Made by a program: the position numbers and the translations under genes. Below, one piece after another: positions 37,982-45,955 of a stretch of 64,000 nucleotides of DNA. The stretch's first letter is position 1, and every line of letters begins with the position of its first letter. This DNA comes from Mucilaginibacter paludis DSM 18603 (GTDB lineage Bacteria; Bacteroidota; Bacteroidia; Sphingobacteriales; Sphingobacteriaceae): NCBI RefSeq assembly GCF_000166195.2, contig NZ_CM001403.1, positions 2,684,432 to 2,748,431 on the forward strand. The letters run 5' to 3'. Below the pieces are notes generated by a model. The model had not been told where the DNA came from. It was given only the letters and a program-made list of their open reading frames with translations, and made no database searches.

Positions 37982-38112
37982 CAGATCGCGTTGAATGCAA
38001 ACATGTATGCCCGGCTCATGATGCAGGCAATTACCCGAAAGCAAAATAAATAATGGCTTCGCAAAGACAGTTTACACTATCTATCATGAAGCATTTAAAA
38101 AATTAACAGAAA

Positions 38113-38499
38113 TTAAGCGATCTGCTTGGGCGGTCTGAAGATGGTGTCAATATAGCGGTTGCTATACTGATAAGTGTACGCAGGAAAGGATTGTTCGATG
38201 CCGGTTAAAAGAACCGGGGCTGGAAAAGATAGCTGAAACGGTTCGTGAAATAACGAAACCTCCAGGCGGTTCAGGTTATCTTTCGCAGCTTCCTTTTTTT
38301 CGTTTTCTTCTGCTTGCCTGATTTTCTTCATGAAATAACACTTACCGTTACAATGCAGGTATGGCCTGTTCCTGTTCTCGCAGAGGTTGCTAACGATATA
38401 TTTCTTATTGAGTTCAAACCCGGCAAAAACAAAAAAGCGGGAACAGTTCGCCGTAAGCGTAGTCAGGATCAAAAGAAATATGGTTGCCTGGCGAAACAT
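38113..38499 (-). CDS. Small exported CxnCxxxC protein (copy A of three paralogues)
   Basis: A 128-residue protein with an N-terminal hydrophobic segment (signal or anchor) followed by FAGFELNKKYIVSNLC40, then LHC50NGKC54YFMKK, a charged helix (RQAEENEKKEAAK) and an ending DTIFRPPK. Copies B (41375) and C (63389) have the same three cysteines at the same residues 40, 50 and 54. The spacing suggests a soft-metal site on the outer face of the membrane. It is the first gene of a metal-receptor operon, 131 bases before the TonB receptor. A TAACTTTG -7 element lies only four bases before the ATG. I know the style from other Bacteroidota but no function. Confidence 0.8.
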   Translation of the reverse strand: MFRQATIFLLILTTLTANCSRFFVFAGFELNKKYIVSNLCENRNRPYLHCNGKCYFMKKIRQAEENEKKEAAKDNLNRLEVSLFHEPFQLSFPAPVLLTGIEQSFPAYTYQYSNRYIDTIFRPPKQIA

Positions 38500-38503
38500 T
38501 TTG

Positions 38504-38511
38504 CAAAGTTA
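38504..38511 (-). promoter_or_regulatory. -7 promoter element almost touching the start codon (copy A)
   Basis: TAACTTTG on the minus strand ends four bases before the ATG at 38499. Transcription would start at or next to the start codon, giving a leaderless or nearly leaderless mRNA. No clear TTG at -33; an imperfect hairpin (GAGAGC/GCTCTC type) overlaps that region. Confidence 0.5.
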
Positions 38512-38744
38512 TAGAATATAAGCTCTCTAAGCCTTTTAAGGAGAGCCTTGTTTTTATTTGGAATTATTATAAATAAGATCCAAGGGCAAGCTGTTTATGA
38601 GGGCTCTATGGGCTACTCGTTAATGCCTATGAATTAATGTAGGAAAACCAATATGGATTGATCAATCAAGCATCAGGGCCTTTTCCAATGATAAAAGGAA
38701 AAGACCCGCCTGTGTTTGACTTTAATCATTACTACCCATTCCGG

Positions 38745-41225
38745 CTATTCTTCCGCTGTGGTTTTGTGGCTGTTACTGCCAAACGGGAAAATCAACTTGA
38801 AGCTGATATTCCTGCCCATGTTGTAAATACCCTGGTTTTGTTGGGTTACCGTAGCCGGTGTACCATTGTAAGCCAGGAAGTATTGCGCCAGGTTCAGGTG
38901 GTCGGCATAGGCCACATTGGTCAGGTTGGTACAATTCACGTAAACCGAGCAAATGGTTCTCCCGGTTTTAGGGTTAACCAAATTGGTGCCGACGCCTGCA
39001 TTAAAAATGGTGTACTGCGCAGAAGGAAGTTCAGTATAAAATGCGCTGTATACATTGTTCTGCGCCCAGTCGTGCTGTAAGCCAAATTTGACATAAGTGC
39101 CTTTAAAAATTGAATTGTGGCCGTCATTGAACCTGAATTTAACTTCTGAGTTTAAATGCGGTGCCGGGATATAAGGCAGATGCCTGGTTGAATCTGTCTC
39201 GTTGGGAATATGAGAATAAATATAAGTGAAACCATTATCAATTTCCAGCCATTTAGTGGCTGCCGGGTGAATATTCAGGAAGCCGGAAACGCCGGTGATG
39301 ATCGCCGTATTGGTAGAAAGATACTGATAGATCGGGAAGCCGCTGGAGAGTGAATCGGTGCGGTTGGCAAATATGAAATTGTTAATATGGTTATAAAAGC
39401 CGTCCGCTTCCACGCTTACATCTTTACCATCATGGCCATATACCAGATCTACCTGGTAGCCCTGTTCGGCTTTTAAATTGCGATTACCCAGTTGCACCAG
39501 GTTGGAGCCGATATTCAACCCGTTACTAGTCAGTTCATTGATCGCCGGGGCGCGGTAACTCTTCGAAACATTCAGTTTTACATAGTTATTGCCGGGCAGT
39601 TGATAGGATGCGCCAATACTCCCCGATAGGCCATTATACTTATTATTAAAACTGCTGAATTGCACCGTAGAACCCGAAGTCCCTACAGGAACTATCCGGC
39701 CTTCACTGTTCAACGACATGGGGTCGCCTGTAAAATTGGTGTGGTCAAAGCGCAAGCCGCCACTCAGCGTCAGATCTTTAAAGTTCTTTTCTACGATGGC
39801 ATAGCCGCCGATTTCAAAATTGGTATAATTGGGTATTTCATAATCAGGTACATAAGGCAATGGAGGGGCATCGCCGTTATGATGGAACTCATACATGCCG
39901 TTAACTCCTGTCGTTAGCTTTAAGCCGGATTTATCATCTGCGATCTGGTATTTCAGGTTGAAAGGGATATCACCCAATATTAAGTTACCTGCACCAACGG
40001 TCCCCGTATCAATATCATGGTGTACACTACGCGCAAAGCCAATATCCAATCCAATTTTACCTTTGCCCACGTTAACACTGTTCTGCCACCAGGCCTGGTA
40101 TTCGCCCAGGCTTTTATCGCTGGCAATGTTGGCGTTGTAAGAAAGAAAATCAGACCGTGTAGGATAGATCTTCCCGTTCTGCGGAAAATCAAACATAAAG
40201 CGGCCTGTACTGTCGCGGTTCCCATCGGGCAGTTCTATCCTGCGGTGCAGGGCGCTTAAGGTAAGGCGCGAGTAACCCCATGAGCGGTTAACGCCAAGCA
40301 CCAACCGCCCGTTTACCTGGTTCCAGGCGGTACCCCATACATAGCCGTCTTTGGGATTAGAATAACTGTGCGCTGCTTCGCCGCTCGCCTGCAGCCCCCA
40401 TACAAAACCATTATGGTTGCCAGCGATGTTTAAGGAAGTTCCCAGGTACCCATTATTGGTATGGTATTCTGTCAGCACACTGCCCACAACCGTTCCGTTT
40501 TGCGGCAGCGGGCCCGATTTGAAACTGATCACACCGGCCTCTGCACTGGCACCATATTGCAGGGAAGCCGGCCCCCTGATCACTTCGGCACTGTGTACCG
40601 CGTAAGGATCGATCAATATTCCATGATCATCGCCCCATTGAAAATCCTCCTGCGGCAGGCCATCCATCAGGGTCAGTACTCGGTCAAAGCCCAAGCCGTT
40701 GATCTGCGGTTTGGTGGTACCTGAGCCTTCTGTCGTCGCGTTAACACCCGGTTGTGAGGAAACCAGGTCAATAGCCGTATTGGCGACGCCTTCCCGGATC
40801 ATCTTATTGGTCACTACCGTAATGGGGATCGTGGCGCGTTTACGGGTAGTGGTGTTGCCCAAAGCTGTTACTACTACATCCGAAAGTTCGTAATTCGATG
40901 TGGATAGTTTAAAATCAACGGAATAGGTATTACCCAGCTCCACCACTTTGGTTTCACTGGCATAACCGACAGCGCTTACCTGGATCAGGTATTCGCCCTT
41001 CGGCAGCCGTTTCAGCAAATAGTTGCCGTTTGCGTCTGTGCTGGTTGCAATTTTCAGATCGGGTATGGTGATGGTTACACCGGCTATCGGGTTGCCGGTA
41101 CTTTTATCAGTGATTTTACCGGTGATTTTGCCATCGCCGGTTGTTATTTTTCCGAAAGCCGTTTGGCCAACAGCGATAATGAATAGTATAAAAAGAAAAT
41201 TAAAAAATCGTAATGGAGTTTTCAT
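38745..41225 (-). CDS. TonB-dependent receptor, ZnuD-like plug
   Basis: An 826-residue receptor from the ATG at 41225 (MKTPLRFFNFLFILFIIAVG). A CarboxypepD_reg domain (ITGKITDKSTGNPIAGVTIT) is followed by a plug with VLTLMDGLPQEDFQWGDDHG, IDPYAVHSAEVIRGPASLQY and SAEAGVISF, and a barrel ending in phenylalanine before a short SNSHKTTAEE tail. The QWGDDHG and IDP signature resembles ZnuD-like and related metal receptors. It follows copy B of the CxnCxxxC protein by 149 bases and lies near a SCO1 gene, so a metal or metallophore ligand is likely. Confidence 0.87.
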   Translation of the reverse strand: MKTPLRFFNFLFILFIIAVGQTAFGKITTGDGKITGKITDKSTGNPIAGVTITIPDLKIATSTDANGNYLLKRLPKGEYLIQVSAVGYASETKVVELGNTYSVDFKLSTSNYELSDVVVTALGNTTTRKRATIPITVVTNKMIREGVANTAIDLVSSQPGVNATTEGSGTTKPQINGLGFDRVLTLMDGLPQEDFQWGDDHGILIDPYAVHSAEVIRGPASLQYGASAEAGVISFKSGPLPQNGTVVGSVLTEYHTNNGYLGTSLNIAGNHNGFVWGLQASGEAAHSYSNPKDGYVWGTAWNQVNGRLVLGVNRSWGYSRLTLSALHRRIELPDGNRDSTGRFMFDFPQNGKIYPTRSDFLSYNANIASDKSLGEYQAWWQNSVNVGKGKIGLDIGFARSVHHDIDTGTVGAGNLILGDIPFNLKYQIADDKSGLKLTTGVNGMYEFHHNGDAPPLPYVPDYEIPNYTNFEIGGYAIVEKNFKDLTLSGGLRFDHTNFTGDPMSLNSEGRIVPVGTSGSTVQFSSFNNKYNGLSGSIGASYQLPGNNYVKLNVSKSYRAPAINELTSNGLNIGSNLVQLGNRNLKAEQGYQVDLVYGHDGKDVSVEADGFYNHINNFIFANRTDSLSSGFPIYQYLSTNTAIITGVSGFLNIHPAATKWLEIDNGFTYIYSHIPNETDSTRHLPYIPAPHLNSEVKFRFNDGHNSIFKGTYVKFGLQHDWAQNNVYSAFYTELPSAQYTIFNAGVGTNLVNPKTGRTICSVYVNCTNLTNVAYADHLNLAQYFLAYNGTPATVTQQNQGIYNMGRNISFKLIFPFGSNSHKTTAEE

Positions 41226-41374
41226 ATCATTTTTCTGACAGAAAAGACCACACACGTAAATGCATACGGGCGGCCATTTCTTATTTAAATTCTAAATAAA
41301 AAGAGATGATCAACTGGTGACATTGCCACGGTTGAACAGATTATTGCAGAAATTATGGGAGAAGCTGGTATAGC

Positions 41375-41761
41375 TTAGACTAAAGACTTTGGTGGTCTGA
41401 AGATAGTATCTAGATACTGGCTGGTATATAGATAGTTAAATTTGGAAAGGCAGATTTTATGCTTTTCCAGTAAAGAAGGTTCTAAAAACTGAACACGATA
41501 AGCCTCCTGAAAAAAGCTGACTACTACGCGAAGCGAATTACTCCTGCTGGCTTGTTTCTTTTGATGCTCTTCAGCCTGCCTGATCTTTCGCATGAAATAG
41601 CACTTACCGTTGCAATGGAGTCCTGGATTAAAGCGGTTAACACAAAGGTTTGCTGCGATATAATCCTCATTGAGTTTAAATCCCGCATAAATGAACAAGG
41701 TGGAAAAGCTCCCGGTAAAAACCGCGAGCATCAGTAGCCAGCCTATTATTCTTTTATACAT
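41375..41761 (-). CDS. Small exported CxnCxxxC protein (copy B of three paralogues)
   Basis: A 128-residue paralogue of the proteins at 38113 and 63389. After the hydrophobic N-terminus come YAGFKLNEDYIAANLC40, LHC50NGKC54YFMRK, the charged helix RQAEEHQKKQ and the ending LDTIFRPPK, so both the cysteine positions and the C-terminal FRPP are kept. It precedes a TonB receptor by 149 bases. Its promoter (TTG, 21 bases, TACCTTTG) ends eight bases before the ATG. Being first in the operon in all three cases, it may sense, buffer or hand over the metal that the receptor imports; this is inference. Confidence 0.8.
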   Translation of the reverse strand: MYKRIIGWLLMLAVFTGSFSTLFIYAGFKLNEDYIAANLCVNRFNPGLHCNGKCYFMRKIRQAEEHQKKQASRSNSLRVVVSFFQEAYRVQFLEPSLLEKHKICLSKFNYLYTSQYLDTIFRPPKSLV

Positions 41762-41769
41762 GCTGTGTG

Positions 41770-41801
41770 CAAAGGTAGTAAGTATTTAGATTTAACACCA
41801 A
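41770..41801 (-). promoter_or_regulatory. Bacteroidota-type promoter of copy B
   Basis: On the minus strand TTG (41801-41799), 21 bases, then TACCTTTG (41777-41770) match the -33/-7 consensus. The -7 element ends eight bases before the ATG at 41761, so the 5' leader is only a few bases. Confidence 0.65.
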
Positions 41802-41918
41802 AGCTTTGTTCCGATTTACTGTTCAGACACCACTTTCTATAGGGAACAAATAACGCATGGCGTCTGCCATTAGCAATAGTCCCTGAAAGGCAAAGTGGGG
41901 ATCACTGGTCATCGTATT

Positions 41919-42623
41919 TTATTTTTCTGCGAGTAAGATTTTAAGATCCCTGATTAACCAACCCACTTCTTCATCACTGGTGCCGTCATAAACCCCGCGC
42001 ATATGCCCGTTCCGGTCAATCAAGATCAACCCGCCACTATGTACATAACCGCCGTCGACGCTATCGTCTTTATTTGCAGGAGAATAATATCCTTTTTCGG
42101 CAAGTTGATAGATTTCTTCCTTGGGGCCAGTCACAAAATGCCAGCGTTTCGCATCGGCACCAAGCGCCTTTGCATAGCGGTTCAAAACTTCCGGGGTATC
42201 ATATTTCGGATCGATCGTGTAGGATAGAAACATTAATTCAGGAAAAGCAGCATATTGGTCATAAACCTTTTTAAGATTCCTGCTCATTACCGGACAGATC
42301 GTAGGACAAGAAGTAAAGAAGAAGTCGGCAACGTAAATATGACCTTTATAGGTCTGATTACTGACAGGCTGCTTAAGTTGATCCGTAAAATTAAACCGGG
42401 GAATAACGGGATAGATGGTATCTGTTTTAGTACCCTGGGGCGTATTTACTTTTTTGAACACCGGCTCTCCAAGCAAAGGCAATTTCGTTTGCGTCGGTTT
42501 GCTAAATATTATTACTATGCCAACTGCTACCACAAGGCAAATCATACCCGTTAAAAACAAGTTGAATTTTTTCCTGTTCGCGTAAGGTTTCGACCTGAAG
42601 GGTTGCTTTGCTTTATTTGACAT
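41919..42623 (-). CDS. SCO1/SenC-family copper chaperone, membrane anchored
   Basis: A 234-residue protein with one N-terminal membrane helix (LFLTGMICLVVAVGIVIIF) and a thioredoxin-like SCO1 domain. The copper ligands are visible: both cysteines in FFFTSCPTICPVM and the histidine in GGYVHSGGLILID. SCO proteins deliver copper to cytochrome oxidase or act as thiol reductases. Its start overlaps by 11 bases the end of a second, truncated SCO1 gene, the ancestral tandem arrangement. It lies upstream of copy B of the CxnCxxxC protein. Confidence 0.9.
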   Translation of the reverse strand: MSNKAKQPFRSKPYANRKKFNLFLTGMICLVVAVGIVIIFSKPTQTKLPLLGEPVFKKVNTPQGTKTDTIYPVIPRFNFTDQLKQPVSNQTYKGHIYVADFFFTSCPTICPVMSRNLKKVYDQYAAFPELMFLSYTIDPKYDTPEVLNRYAKALGADAKRWHFVTGPKEEIYQLAEKGYYSPANKDDSVDGGYVHSGGLILIDRNGHMRGVYDGTSDEEVGWLIRDLKILLAEK

Positions 42624-42924
42624 ATGAGCTGAGTAAAATATCCATATCTTCCATCAACCGGGCAACCTGTTTTTCATCAGTTCCGTCATAAGCACCACGA
42701 ATACGTTTCTCCTTATCGACCAATACCAGATAGCCCTGGTGCACATAACCTCCGTTTTGTCCGGCAGATTCGGCAACGGATACAAGGTAGTTCTTTTCCG
42801 CTAAAGTGTAAATCGCTTCCTTACTACCATGCACAAATTCCCATTGCGTGCCGGTAATTCCCAGTTTAACCGCATAGCTCTTTAATACATGCGGTACATC
42901 ATACTTGAAATCTATGCTATACAT
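42613..42924 (-). pseudogene. 3' fragment of a SCO1-family gene
   Basis: The 103-residue frame corresponds to the C-terminal half of the SCO1 protein at 57311-57958 (IDFKYDVPHVLKSYAVKLGI ... KEKRIRGAYDGTDEKQVARL), at about 94% DNA identity, with mostly silent changes. It keeps the histidine (GGYVHQGYLVL) but lacks the CxxxC copper site, so it cannot work alone. It directly precedes and overlaps the intact SCO1 gene. It is one half of the direct repeat bracketing the 42.9-57.3 kb segment. Confidence 0.85.
42640..42920 (-). repeat. Direct repeat, left copy (3' part of SCO1 gene)
   Basis: About 281 bases match 57347-57627 in the same orientation, with roughly 16 differences by eye. Similarity fades on both sides within a few bases. 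The pair brackets a 14.4-kb segment. Confidence 0.85.
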
Positions 42925-42957
42925 TTTTAGGTTTTAGAAACGCTGTTTATTATAAAC

Positions 42958-43077
42958 ATGATTTTAACGGGAACTGTTATCTTGTTTGACGAATTTTATA
43001 ACTACCAGAATTATAATGATTATGAATATAGGGCCCTTAAAGATTTTTATAACCTGTTAATAAATTATACCGTCTGA
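42958..43077 (+). pseudogene. Fragment of a TylF/macrocin-O-methyltransferase-like gene
   Basis: A plus-strand frame of 39 residues reads GTVILFDEFYNYQNYNDYEY then RALKDFYN, matching the late part of TylF-type class I methyltransferases, which typically have LFDEYYNYPGW...E-x-KAF. Everything before this point and the final strands are absent. It lies just outside the SCO1 repeat, so it is a remnant left at a junction. The family call rests on a short stretch. Confidence 0.5.
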
Positions 43078-43271
43078 CATCTACACCAAACTGTTAATAT
43101 ATCGGAAATCCCAAAGCCATTTACGCTCCATTCTAGAATAACAAACATTTAACTTCACTAAGCTTTGACCATATCAAATTGCTAATATCCAATCGCAGTC
43201 TTTTTGATTCGGCTACACAACTGGCCAGTCCTATATGCTTAGAATAGCTTATTAAGCGCTGTAGAATACCA

Positions 43272-44459
43272 CTATGTTTCTCTTGAGTTAATAAGAAGTG
43301 ATCTATCCTTTCTAATTAATAATGACATGAAGTATTGAGAAAGTACAATAGACAAAAGGCTTATTAGGAGCAGAAGTATAAAAGCGATCTTAATGGAGAA
43401 AGATTGAGCCAAAATACCAATTACAGGCGGGGCAAATAAAAGACCAAAGAAGCTAACTGAAGATACAACAGTTATATATTGACTAATATCTGTGTTTCCT
43501 ATTTTGGCAATTATACCGTAAACTACAGGAATGATAAGGCTTACTCCTGAGCCTATCAAGCAATAACTTATTAGCACAAAAGCGAAACTCGGTGAAGAAA
43601 TAGCAATCAAAAACCCAACCGCCATTATGCTACCACCGAGTATAAGCGAAGAGTTTAAACCAAAAAAACGAACGGCCTTATCAGAGCCAAATCGCCCTAA
43701 AGTCATACTAAGCATAAATAAAGAATAACCCAGGGACGATTGGAAATGGTTTGATCCGAATGTTCTTTTCAAATATATTTCTGACCAGTCATACATTGAA
43801 CCCTCACCGACCATTGCGCAAAGTGCAATGAGGCCCAGTAGTATTACATACTTGTTGAATACTTTAAGGTTAAAAGTTTTCGAATTATTTTCAGTTTTGA
43901 GGTCATGTACATGAAGAAATTTATTAAATACTAAAATTAGCATTATAGAGATAACCGAAATTGTGACATATTGAAATTGTATTGGTATCTGTAATGACAT
44001 TGATAAACTCCCTATTACTGATCCAATCAACGCTGCCACACTCCATATGCCATGAAAAGAACCAATTATAGGCTTCTGATACACCCGTTCTGTTTCTATG
44101 GCTTGTATATTGGCCGCTAAGTTTGTTGCATTATTTGCAAATCCAAACGCTAATAAACAAGTACTAAATAAATACACATTGTGTATAAAAGACAACGCGG
44201 TAAGGATGACGCTCATTAAGCTTAAGCCTACTAGTAATAATTTCCGACTTCCAATTTTCTTAGCTAACAGATTGGACAAAGGAAGCGAGAAAAAAACTCC
44301 CAATGGCAGTGAAAATAACAAAAATCCAAACTGACCATCATTAAGAGATAAGCGCTCTTGTAAAAAAGAAATCCTGCATGTCCAACTTGAAAAACAAAGT
44401 GCTGATGTAAAAAACATCATTGAAACAGACGTTCTAATAGATGTTTTCCTGTAATTCAT
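43272..44459 (-). CDS. MFS transporter
   Basis: A 395-residue membrane protein from the ATG at 44459 with about twelve hydrophobic helices. The MFS A-like loop is visible as SNLLAKKIGSRKLLLVGLSL between helices 2 and 3. It has the layout of FucP/sugar-type and exporter MFS proteins. It overlaps the end of the glycosyltransferase gene by 26 bases and is the last gene of the five-gene operon, where export of a small product is likely. Substrate unknown. Confidence 0.85.
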   Translation of the reverse strand: MNYRKTSIRTSVSMMFFTSALCFSSWTCRISFLQERLSLNDGQFGFLLFSLPLGVFFSLPLSNLLAKKIGSRKLLLVGLSLMSVILTALSFIHNVYLFSTCLLAFGFANNATNLAANIQAIETERVYQKPIIGSFHGIWSVAALIGSVIGSLSMSLQIPIQFQYVTISVISIMLILVFNKFLHVHDLKTENNSKTFNLKVFNKYVILLGLIALCAMVGEGSMYDWSEIYLKRTFGSNHFQSSLGYSLFMLSMTLGRFGSDKAVRFFGLNSSLILGGSIMAVGFLIAISSPSFAFVLISYCLIGSGVSLIIPVVYGIIAKIGNTDISQYITVVSSVSFFGLLFAPPVIGILAQSFSIKIAFILLLLISLLSIVLSQYFMSLLIRKDRSLLINSRET

Positions 44460-45903
44460 GTATAGATAGATCTTCTTCAACTAATTCAGATTGCTCAAGG
44501 CTCGAAAGATACACTTGAAAAACTGAACTCAAAACAACAAAAGATGCATTCGCAATTAATATATAGTTTAATGCGCCAAAACGGGCATCAAAAACGCTTA
44601 ACAAAACGACAACTAAAGAAAGACAAGTGTCGAATTTGAAATTTTTATATACATTATACAGAACGTTATTCTGCAATTTTTCATTAAAATGAGGCGTAAT
44701 TTTGAACGGCATACTTTTATTTATAAGTACCGAATATGTACCCCTGCTGAAGGTGAGAGCCAGAGCCTTTTGAAAGCACAGGCCTAGCCATGCGGTTTTA
44801 ACAGTCAGTTTTTCTTTCTTAAGGAGATATGTATTAGTTATTATATTTCCTATCGTATCAAAAACAAACACTGAGAAAACAGCAATGTTGGCTAATTCAA
44901 GGTAACGGTTATCTATCCCACAAACATGCAGAAGTAGTGAGAGAACTATAAAACAGTAGAATGGAAGAGTGAATAAATTAGCATGAATGCCCGGTATCGG
45001 ATAAAAGCTTAATGCAAGCTTCGGTTTTTTAAATAAATCTCTCAGAAAGTTATCCCTAAAGATTTGTGCATTGCCAAATGCCCACCGGTAGAATTGCTGC
45101 TTTGCACTCTTTAGGCTAAGTGGCAACAATGTTTTACCATAAGGAATATCGACAAACTGCGATTTGCTACCAGCCATTATTATTCTCCTGGACAATTCCA
45201 TGTCTTCGCAAAGATAGTGTCCATCCCAAAGACCATTTTTCTCTATAACTGATTTTCTAACGATGGACATGTTCCCTATAAATGGAACTATGCCTTTCAT
45301 ATGGGCATAGGTCATATAGATTGAATGGAAATACCTGTGTATAACCCCTAAACCTAAAGTAAACTCCTGGGTTAGCATTGCACTTTGTACTCCTGAAGGC
45401 GTTAAAACGACATTGGTTTGAGGATTATCAAATAAGCACATCAGGTCTGAGAGATAGCTGGGATCAACGATAGTATCGCAATCAATAACGCTAATATAAT
45501 CGCAATCTTCAGGGGTGTATTCTAAAGCGAGATTTAACGCGCCGGATTTATACCCTTTTAGATTCATGATGTGAACAAACTTCAATTTGTCATTCTGGCT
45601 GCAGTATTCTTCGATGGGCTTCCACAAGCTTTCGGATTCCGTATTGTTATCTACAACTATGATTATGTAGTTTTCGTATTTCTGCCTCAACATGCTATCG
45701 AGCGTTTTAAAAACGATGGATGGTTCTTCATTCCTGATAGCCATAAGGATGGCGACTTTTTTTCCAGTTAATTGAGCTGTTATAACTGGAACTTTGTAAT
45801 TAACCGATACTAAGTTGACGTAATATTTAAAAACCCGATGCAGGACTGATAATAAGCATATAGCTATCATTAACAGTGCTAAAACGATTGATGCCGATTC
45901 CAT
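44434..45903 (-). CDS. Membrane glycosyltransferase family 2 (processive type)
   Basis: A 489-residue protein with an N-terminal helix, a cytoplasmic GT2 domain and several C-terminal helices. Visible motifs are VAILMAIRNEEPS, D141-C-D143 (the DxD metal site), E233-D234 in LCEDMELSRR, and QFYRW at 270-274, the QxxRW signature of processive enzymes such as cellulose or hyaluronan synthases. It may build a polysaccharide or add sugar to a lipid carrier. Co-transcribed with an MFS exporter and an outer-membrane barrel protein. Confidence 0.88.
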   Translation of the reverse strand: MESASIVLALLMIAICLLSVLHRVFKYYVNLVSVNYKVPVITAQLTGKKVAILMAIRNEEPSIVFKTLDSMLRQKYENYIIIVVDNNTESESLWKPIEEYCSQNDKLKFVHIMNLKGYKSGALNLALEYTPEDCDYISVIDCDTIVDPSYLSDLMCLFDNPQTNVVLTPSGVQSAMLTQEFTLGLGVIHRYFHSIYMTYAHMKGIVPFIGNMSIVRKSVIEKNGLWDGHYLCEDMELSRRIIMAGSKSQFVDIPYGKTLLPLSLKSAKQQFYRWAFGNAQIFRDNFLRDLFKKPKLALSFYPIPGIHANLFTLPFYCFIVLSLLLHVCGIDNRYLELANIAVFSVFVFDTIGNIITNTYLLKKEKLTVKTAWLGLCFQKALALTFSRGTYSVLINKSMPFKITPHFNEKLQNNVLYNVYKNFKFDTCLSLVVVLLSVFDARFGALNYILIANASFVVLSSVFQVYLSSLEQSELVEEDLSIHELQENIY

Positions 45904-45955
45904 GTTTTTTGAATAATTACAAGATTATTTATGTGTTATTGCTTGATTTGAATGT

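Noticed and set aside
38658..39080. 140-aa plus-strand open frame
   Set aside because: Most of it is antisense to the end of the ZnuD-like receptor gene; no domain or ribosome site supports it.
42613..42924. Short SCO1 frame as a functional gene
   Set aside because: It lacks the CxxxC copper site and is a near copy of the 3' half of the intact gene at 57 kb.
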